A stretch of DNA of 27,952 bases from Oscillospiraceae bacterium (lineage in GTDB: Bacteria; Bacillota; Clostridia; Oscillospirales; Oscillospiraceae): NCBI GenBank assembly GCA_031288675.1, contig JAITQY010000022.1:1-27952 (forward strand), given 5' to 3'. This document shows positions 23,059 through 27,952 of this stretch, in pieces. The first letter of the stretch is position 1. Each line of letters starts with the position of its first letter. A model generated the notes under the pieces. The model was not told where the DNA came from. It did not search any database and saw only the letters and a program-made list of their open reading frames with translations. Made by a program: the position numbers and the translations under genes.

Positions 23059-24135
23059 CTACAGCACGATTAAATCTTTTGCGGAATTTGTAATGTCCTC
23101 CGCGTTGCCGGAACGGACAATGATAACGTCCTCTATCCGGACGCCGAATTTATCCGGCAAATAGATTCCCGGCTCCGCGCTGATGACTGCGCCCTCCGGA
23201 AGCGGTTTATCCCATGACGGTGCGGCGTTCGGGCGCTCGTGAATTTCTAAGCCAAGCCCGTGTCCGAATCCGTGTCCGAAAAATTCTCCGTATCCCGCGT
23301 CCGCTATCACTGCGGCAGCGGCTTCGTGAACCGATTTTCCGGTAACACCTGCCCGAGCGGCGGCAACTCCTGCCGACTGAGCGCGAAGCACGGTTTGGTA
23401 TATCAGTTTTTGCTCCTCCGTAACCGCGCCGACCGCAACTGTTCGCGTCATATCGCTGCAATAGCCGTCTAAAATACATCCGAAGTCAAGCGTCACAAAA
23501 TCGCCGCGCTGAATTTCTTTATCCGACGGAACCGCGTGCGGCTTCGCTGAATTTGTTCCGCTGGCTACGATAGGGTCAAACGATACGTTCTGTGCGCCTT
23601 TGAGAAGAAAACGATAAGTTATCTCCGCCGCTATGCGTTTCTCCGTCACACCCGGACAAATGACTGAAAGCATCTCAGTGAAAACCTCGTCTGTAAGCGC
23701 CTGAGCCGCCCGAAGCCTGCGCAATTCTTCCTCCGATTTCACGCTGCGAAGCTCCGTAAGGATATAACCGCACGGTATAAGCTCACATTCAAGCTTCCCG
23801 AGCAGGTTTTTGTGCTGTGCAAAAGAGATATAGTCCTCTTCAAAACCGACGCGCGTAATTTGCTCCACATGGAGCAATCTCTTCACAATTTCGGTAAAAG
23901 TTCCATTAATCGCGCCTGTAAGGTGAACCGTCAGCCCGTTTTCATTTAGCTGAACGCTTTCGCGCGCCGCAAGTATATACCGCGAATCTACAATCAGATG
24001 CGCGGAGTTTTGCGTTATCAGCGCCATTCCGTCCGAGCTCGCGAAACCGCTTACATACCGCCGGTTAACCGGCGAAATTAAAAGCAACGCCTCTGCGCCG
24101 CCAAGCCGCTCCCGAATCTTTTCAATAACTTTCAT
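23059..24135 (-). CDS. M24-family Xaa-Pro peptidase
   Basis: A 358-residue cytoplasmic metallopeptidase with the creatinase-type N-terminal domain (about 1-125) and the pita-bread catalytic domain. The metal ligands are seen in order: the aspartates in DFGCILDGYCSDMTRT, the histidine in GHGFGHGLGLEIHERP, a glutamate in SAEPGIYL and another in GVRIEDV. The family removes residues before proline, as aminopeptidase P or prolidase (PepQ). Which it is cannot be told from these motifs. The start at 24135 (MKVIEKIRERLGG) is chosen for GAGAGGAAA just upstream; the in-frame ATG at 24171 adds 12 unlikely residues. Together with the convergent M19 enzyme it suggests a peptide-salvage neighbourhood. Confidence 0.92.
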   Translation of the reverse strand: MKVIEKIRERLGGAEALLLISPVNRRYVSGFASSDGMALITQNSAHLIVDSRYILAARESVQLNENGLTVHLTGAINGTFTEIVKRLLHVEQITRVGFEEDYISFAQHKNLLGKLECELIPCGYILTELRSVKSEEELRRLRAAQALTDEVFTEMLSVICPGVTEKRIAAEITYRFLLKGAQNVSFDPIVASGTNSAKPHAVPSDKEIQRGDFVTLDFGCILDGYCSDMTRTVAVGAVTEEQKLIYQTVLRAQSAGVAAARAGVTGKSVHEAAAAVIADAGYGEFFGHGFGHGLGLEIHERPNAAPSWDKPLPEGAVISAEPGIYLPDKFGVRIEDVIIVRSGNAEDITNSAKDLIVL

Positions 24136-24202
24136 TTTAGTTTCCTCTCCTGCCGGCGGGTTGGTAATCAACGACTAACATCCGCTCATCATTTCCTGCC
24201 AT

Positions 24203-24221
24203 ACGGGGCGCATAGCCCCGT
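24203..24221. terminator. Small GC-rich hairpin after the mutS-like gene
   Basis: ACGGGGC (24203-24209) and GCCCCGT (24215-24221) form a 7-bp stem with a 5-base loop, 23 bases after the stop of the mutS-like gene. There is no U-tract on the - strand, so it is not a classic terminator. It resembles the GGGGC hairpins at 11624-11652 and 20113-20136. Confidence 0.5.
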
Positions 24222-24243
24222 TACGTTTATAATTTGCCGCTTA

Positions 24244-25617
24244 TCAGAATCCATACTTTCTTAGAATATCCTCGGCATAGCTGGAGGTTTTGCCGCTGCT
24301 GCGCACAACCTTGTAAGTGCGCTTAGAATTTGCGTCATTTACCGCGACGGTCAATACCGGCAGAGAATTGTTTTCCGGCAATTGGTGAGTAATATAAAGC
24401 GTAATACAACCGGAGCCGGCAAGCGCGGCGGAAAGCTCCGTCGTAAGCTCTGCGGCCTTTTCGGTAGTGGTGGTTGCGAAGGTTTCATTAAGCAGCACGA
24501 GGGAATCTCCGCCGTGTAAGGAAAGAATCTCAGCCATTCGGCGCTGCTCATCCTCAAGGCGGCTTTCTCCGTGTTCGTCGCGCGGAAAGTGCGTAAGTAT
24601 ATTACTGAACGGGTAAACGCGCATTGATTCAGCAGGAACGGGCAGTCCTGACCGGGCTAAGACGGCGGCGGTTCCGATGCTGCGCAGATAGGTGGTTTTG
24701 CCTCCGCCGTTCGCGCCGCTTAGGAAGAAGAACGGTTCCTGAGGGGTGAAAAACACATCGTTAGCGACGATTTCACGCTGTTCCTTAAAGAGCAGAGAGA
24801 GGTCGAGCAATCCGGCTACCTCCAAACGTTTATCAGAAACAAAATTAGGAAAATTATGTGTGATATTATTTTTGGCGTAGAGAGACGCGATCTCTGTATA
24901 GAGAGTAAGTTCATGGCAGTATTTAAGTAAATCTATACTAAAATCGTTTTCAAATTTTCTGTGAAAGTCCGAAAACCGCTTAAATTCTTCCGGAAACAGC
25001 GCAGAAACGGCGTTAATAATGCGGGTGTTAAGCTCCGTGTCAGCTTCGCGCTTGTCAAAACTGATGTTAAGACCTAATGAATCCGACGCGAATTGCAGTC
25101 TTTTGGCAAGCGATATACTTCCGGCGGAGCGGGATACTTTTAAGTTATCACCTTTGACGGAAAACTCCAAATTAAGAATAGAATCCGTAAGAGCCGAAAG
25201 CCCCTTTGAATCGGATCGCTCCGCGCTGAAACTGCCGGAAAATCCGGCGCGGAAGTCAGCAATCAACTCGCTGTCTCCCGGGATCACAGCCGCCAGATCG
25301 GCAAAGTCAAGCGCTGCGAGTATAAGACGAGCGAACAGATAGTCGCGCTCCGGCACGCTTCGGGCGGAGGAGTAGGCGGATTGAACGCCGTTAAGGCGCT
25401 TTGCCGCGAGGGTAAGCGTCTTATAAGCGGACAGGTTAGCCTCCGTGTCGCGGTATACAGCTTGACGGAGCGTTACGTCCTCCGGCGCGCAGAGTACGGA
25501 CATGGTATCAAGAGTATCCGCGCTAAGTATTTTTGTAAGCTGCAAATCGGAGAACACGCCGGGAGCAAGCCGGACGCCGGTCGGCGCGGCACGATATAAA
25601 AGAGAGGGATATATCAT
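24244..25617 (-). CDS. MutS-like ATPase (MutS domain V homologue)
   Basis: A 457-residue protein with a MutS C-terminal ATPase but no mismatch-reading N-terminal domain. Residues about 1-290 are an alpha-rich lever/clamp-like region. Walker A is GANGGGKT (301-308), Walker B is LVLLNE (373-378) and an H-loop is THQ (410-412). MutS proteins normally have LLDE; here Asp is replaced by Asn377 (LLNETFATTTT). I recall clostridial MutS-related proteins with LLNE, so this is probably a family trait. It may work in DNA structure handling rather than classical mismatch repair. Its start overlaps the rpoD stop by one base (TAATG), so it is the last gene of a dnaG-rpoD-mutS-like operon. Confidence 0.85.
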   Translation of the reverse strand: MIYPSLLYRAAPTGVRLAPGVFSDLQLTKILSADTLDTMSVLCAPEDVTLRQAVYRDTEANLSAYKTLTLAAKRLNGVQSAYSSARSVPERDYLFARLILAALDFADLAAVIPGDSELIADFRAGFSGSFSAERSDSKGLSALTDSILNLEFSVKGDNLKVSRSAGSISLAKRLQFASDSLGLNISFDKREADTELNTRIINAVSALFPEEFKRFSDFHRKFENDFSIDLLKYCHELTLYTEIASLYAKNNITHNFPNFVSDKRLEVAGLLDLSLLFKEQREIVANDVFFTPQEPFFFLSGANGGGKTTYLRSIGTAAVLARSGLPVPAESMRVYPFSNILTHFPRDEHGESRLEDEQRRMAEILSLHGGDSLVLLNETFATTTTEKAAELTTELSAALAGSGCITLYITHQLPENNSLPVLTVAVNDANSKRTYKVVRSSGKTSSYAEDILRKYGF

Positions 25618-26813
25618 TATGACAGGAAGTCCCTGAGTTTTTTACTGCGGCTGGGGTGGCGCAGTTTACGGAGGGCTTTAGCTTCAATTTGACGGATACG
25701 CTCGCGGGTGACGTTGAAATCCCTGCCGACCTCCTCAAGGGTACGCGCTTTGCCGTCAACGAGACCGAACCGCATTTTGAGTACTTTGCGCTCGCGCTCG
25801 GTAAGACTGTTGAGTACGCCGTTTAACTGCTCTTTAAGGAAAGTGCTTGAGGCGGCTTCGGCAGGCTCGGAAGCGTCTTCGTCAGGGATAAAGTCGCCGA
25901 GATGGGAGTCTTCTTCCTCGCCGATAGGGGTTTCGAGTGATACGGGCTCCTGAGCGATTTTAAGTATCTCACGGACTTTTTCAACAGGGATATTCATTTC
26001 CTGAGCAATCTCTTCAGGCCGAGGATCGTGTCCAAGCTCCTGAAGCAACTGACGGGAAACGCGGATGACCTTATTGATAGTTTCCACCATATGCACGGGG
26101 ATACGGATAGTACGCGCCTGATCGGCGATACTGCGGGTGATAGCCTGACGTATCCACCAAGTAGCGTATGTGCTGAATTTGTAGCCTTTGGCATAGTCGA
26201 ACTTCTCTACTGCTTTAAGAAGCCCCATATTGCCCTCTTGAATAAGGTCAAGGAAAAGCAGTCCGCGCCCCACGTAACGCTTGGCGATGCTGACGACAAG
26301 ACGCAGGTTAGCCTCCGCCATACGCTGACCGGCGCGGTCGGCTACGTCACCGCCGTCAGCCATAAGTTTGCCGAGTTCCTGCTCCTGATCCATAGAGAGA
26401 AGCGGAACCTTGCCGATTTCTTTCAGATACATACGTACGGGGTCATCAAGCGAGTATGCCTCCGCCAGCGCGTCAGGGTCAACGAGTTCTTCTTCCGTGA
26501 TTTCCTCAAGCTCCGCGATTTCTTCCAGTTCGGAGGGGTCGGGCAGTAAATCTTCGTCAAGGATTATGTGTTTTTCTTTGAACTCGTCATCGCCGGTCTC
26601 GATACCGAGATTTTCTAAACGCTCGTAAATCCGGTCGATTTGATCCGGCGTCATATGCAGTTCTTCAAGCGCGTCCGCTACGTCTTTAACGGAGATACTG
26701 CCGCCTTGCGCGCGTCCTTTTTCGACCAGCTCGGCAAAGCGGTTCTCAATTGCCTGAGGGTTAGAGCCTCTCTCGAAGTTATCCAAAGATTGAGTGTTCT
26801 GTTGGTTGTTCAT
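25617..26813 (-). CDS. rpoD: RNA polymerase primary sigma factor (sigma-A / RpoD)
   Basis: The housekeeping sigma factor, 398 residues. Region 1.2 is near DDPVRMYLKEIGKVPLL; region 2 has ANLRLVVSIAKRYVGRG, then DLIQEGNMGLLKAVEKF and YKFSTYATWWIRQAITR; region 3 follows; region 4 has TLEEVGRDFNVTRERIRQIE, the -35-binding helix-turn-helix. The N-terminal about 100 residues are acidic (region 1.1-like). The start at 26813 (MNNQQN) is chosen because GGGAGGAA lies 6 bases upstream; the ATG at 26831 would start before that site. It lies after dnaG, as in the classic macromolecular-synthesis operon, with 129 bases between. No sure promoter was seen in that gap. Confidence 0.98.
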   Translation of the reverse strand: MNNQQNTQSLDNFERGSNPQAIENRFAELVEKGRAQGGSISVKDVADALEELHMTPDQIDRIYERLENLGIETGDDEFKEKHIILDEDLLPDPSELEEIAELEEITEEELVDPDALAEAYSLDDPVRMYLKEIGKVPLLSMDQEQELGKLMADGGDVADRAGQRMAEANLRLVVSIAKRYVGRGLLFLDLIQEGNMGLLKAVEKFDYAKGYKFSTYATWWIRQAITRSIADQARTIRIPVHMVETINKVIRVSRQLLQELGHDPRPEEIAQEMNIPVEKVREILKIAQEPVSLETPIGEEEDSHLGDFIPDEDASEPAEAASSTFLKEQLNGVLNSLTERERKVLKMRFGLVDGKARTLEEVGRDFNVTRERIRQIEAKALRKLRHPSRSKKLRDFLS

Positions 26814-26942
26814 ATGTGTTTCCTCCCACAAGTTTGGTAGTTTGTATGTAGTTAGGCACGGAGAGTGAGCAGACTAAAACTGCGGTATTTCTGCCGGCTG
26901 ACCGTGTTTTGGGTCGATTTATCTTTATTGGGACAGCGGCTG

Positions 26943-27952
26943 TTAAGGGTCGGCGGTGCGCGCGGCTATGATAGCGGCGAGGTCACCGCTGTCAGCGGCG
27001 CGTTCTGAGCGAATGGTGCGGATGTAATCGGCAAGGACGTCATAGGCGTTTGAGATTGGAACGTCGTTGCTGCACAACCGTGATAGAAGAGACATCTCTT
27101 CCGGCGAGAGTTCCGACGCGAGACTTGAGGCGTCCGTGCTTGCCCCGGCGTGAAAGCGCGTCAGCATAGCGGAGAGAATACGAGCAAGCTCCGGAGAAGT
27201 GAACTCGTCTTTGGGGTCAAATGTGATATAAGAGAGAATTTGCGGATCGTTTGCCGCGAGGGCAATGACGCCCTGCTCGGCAGCGGCGCTGCGCGGATGG
27301 TCAAAGCGGAAGCCTCCGGTTCGGGCGGAATCACGCATTGTTTGAACGGGACGGAGGTTATCGCGGTTTTCTTTGCCGCGTTCGGCGCGTGCAAGGCGCT
27401 TAGCCTCTTTAGCGGCTTCGGCAGTGATGAACGCGGCGTCTACCTGAGCGAGCTTAGCGGCTTTGGGCGCAAAGACTTCACGGCGTACCGGGTCAACGGA
27501 GGCAAAGAGCTGAATCGCGGCGCGCAGGAACTCCGCACGTGATTCGTCTTTGGTAAGGTCAAACTCCGCTTCAAGTTTGCTGAGACGGTAGGTCACGTCG
27601 TCGCGGCGGTTTTCAAGCAGTTGGCGGAACGCCGGAGCTCCGTGAGTTTTGATGTAGTCGTCTACATCTTTGCCGTCCGGCACGCGAAGGACGCTGAGCG
27701 ACATACCCGCCTTGTCAAGCTCGGCAAGAGCGCGGTCAGTGGCTTTGATACCGGCGTTGTCGGCATCGTAGCAAACGACAACCTCCTTGATATTGTAACG
27801 CGAAATCAGGGAGACTTGTTCGGGCGTGAGGGAAGTTCCCATAGAGGCGACAGCGTTATCGAAGCCAGCCTGATGAAGCGTTATCACGTCTACATTTCCC
27901 TCAACGAGGATAAAATAACCGCTTTTTGTGTTTTTGGATAAATTTATTCCAT
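26943..27952 (-). CDS. dnaG: DNA primase (partial, C-terminal part)
   Basis: The primase that makes RNA primers for DNA replication. The window holds the last 335 or so residues; the frame is still open at the right edge, so the N-terminal zinc-binding part lies outside. The TOPRIM domain is recognisable: FILVEGNVDVITLHQAGF (usually VEGYMDV; here Asn), AVASMGTSLT and the metal-binding CYDADNAG (D-x-D). A helical C-terminal region, the DnaB-helicase-interaction part, follows. It is upstream of rpoD and presumably transcribed with it. Confidence 0.95.
   Translation of the reverse strand, partial: GINLSKNTKSGYFILVEGNVDVITLHQAGFDNAVASMGTSLTPEQVSLISRYNIKEVVVCYDADNAGIKATDRALAELDKAGMSLSVLRVPDGKDVDDYIKTHGAPAFRQLLENRRDDVTYRLSKLEAEFDLTKDESRAEFLRAAIQLFASVDPVRREVFAPKAAKLAQVDAAFITAEAAKEAKRLARAERGKENRDNLRPVQTMRDSARTGGFRFDHPRSAAAEQGVIALAANDPQILSYITFDPKDEFTSPELARILSAMLTRFHAGASTDASSLASELSPEEMSLLSRLCSNDVPISNAYDVLADYIRTIRSERAADSGDLAAIIAARTADP

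Overview
The window looks like chromosomal DNA of a low-to-mid GC Gram-positive bacterium of the Clostridia, possibly an Oscillospirales-type lineage. The evidence is the dnaA-dnaN-yaaA-recF-gyrB-gyrA order, the strong Shine-Dalgarno sites, a PPi-type phosphofructokinase, a ClpE-type unfoldase with an N-terminal zinc finger, an SLH-domain surface protein, a sigma-A-type rpoD beside dnaG, and an ECF-type thiamine transporter under a TPP riboswitch. The lineage is inferred from gene content and protein motifs, not from a database search.

Left part (1-2710, all + strand): the tail of a probable glycosyltransferase, a 72-bp hairpin repeat, PPi-dependent phosphofructokinase, a HicAB toxin-antitoxin pair whose promoter spacer is a palindrome, and a GNAT acetyltransferase. 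The usual rpmH/rnpA neighbours of dnaA are not here.

Replication core (2711-11569, + strand): dnaA, then a compact origin in the dnaA-dnaN gap (tandem DnaA boxes, a DnaA box followed by five CTA trios, and an AT-rich unwinding region), then dnaN, an S4-domain YaaA protein, recF overlapping gyrB, and gyrA. These genes supply the initiator, the sliding clamp, gap repair and gyrase.

Middle part: thiT on the - strand with its own promoter and riboswitch (11661-12349). On the + strand follow an acyl-ACP thioesterase that may be translated from a leaderless mRNA, rimO and pgsA (4-bp overlaps, one operon), queA, and a Phd/YefM-RelE-type toxin-antitoxin pair closed by a strong hairpin.

Right part (17083-27952, mostly - strand): a second CDP-alcohol phosphatidyltransferase overlapping a clpE-like unfoldase gene, an SLH protein, an M24 peptidase, and dnaG-rpoD-mutS-like in one direction. 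A + strand M19 dipeptidase sits among them. If the origin call is right, dnaG and rpoD run against the rightward fork within about 23 kb of oriC, which is unusual for this kind of genome.

No tRNA, rRNA, CRISPR array, insertion sequence or prophage was seen. I found no wholly new multi-gene system. The most notable items are the origin architecture, the HicAB operator, a shared TTGCAA-type promoter, the possible leaderless thioesterase, and family-level oddities in gyrase and the MutS-like ATPase.
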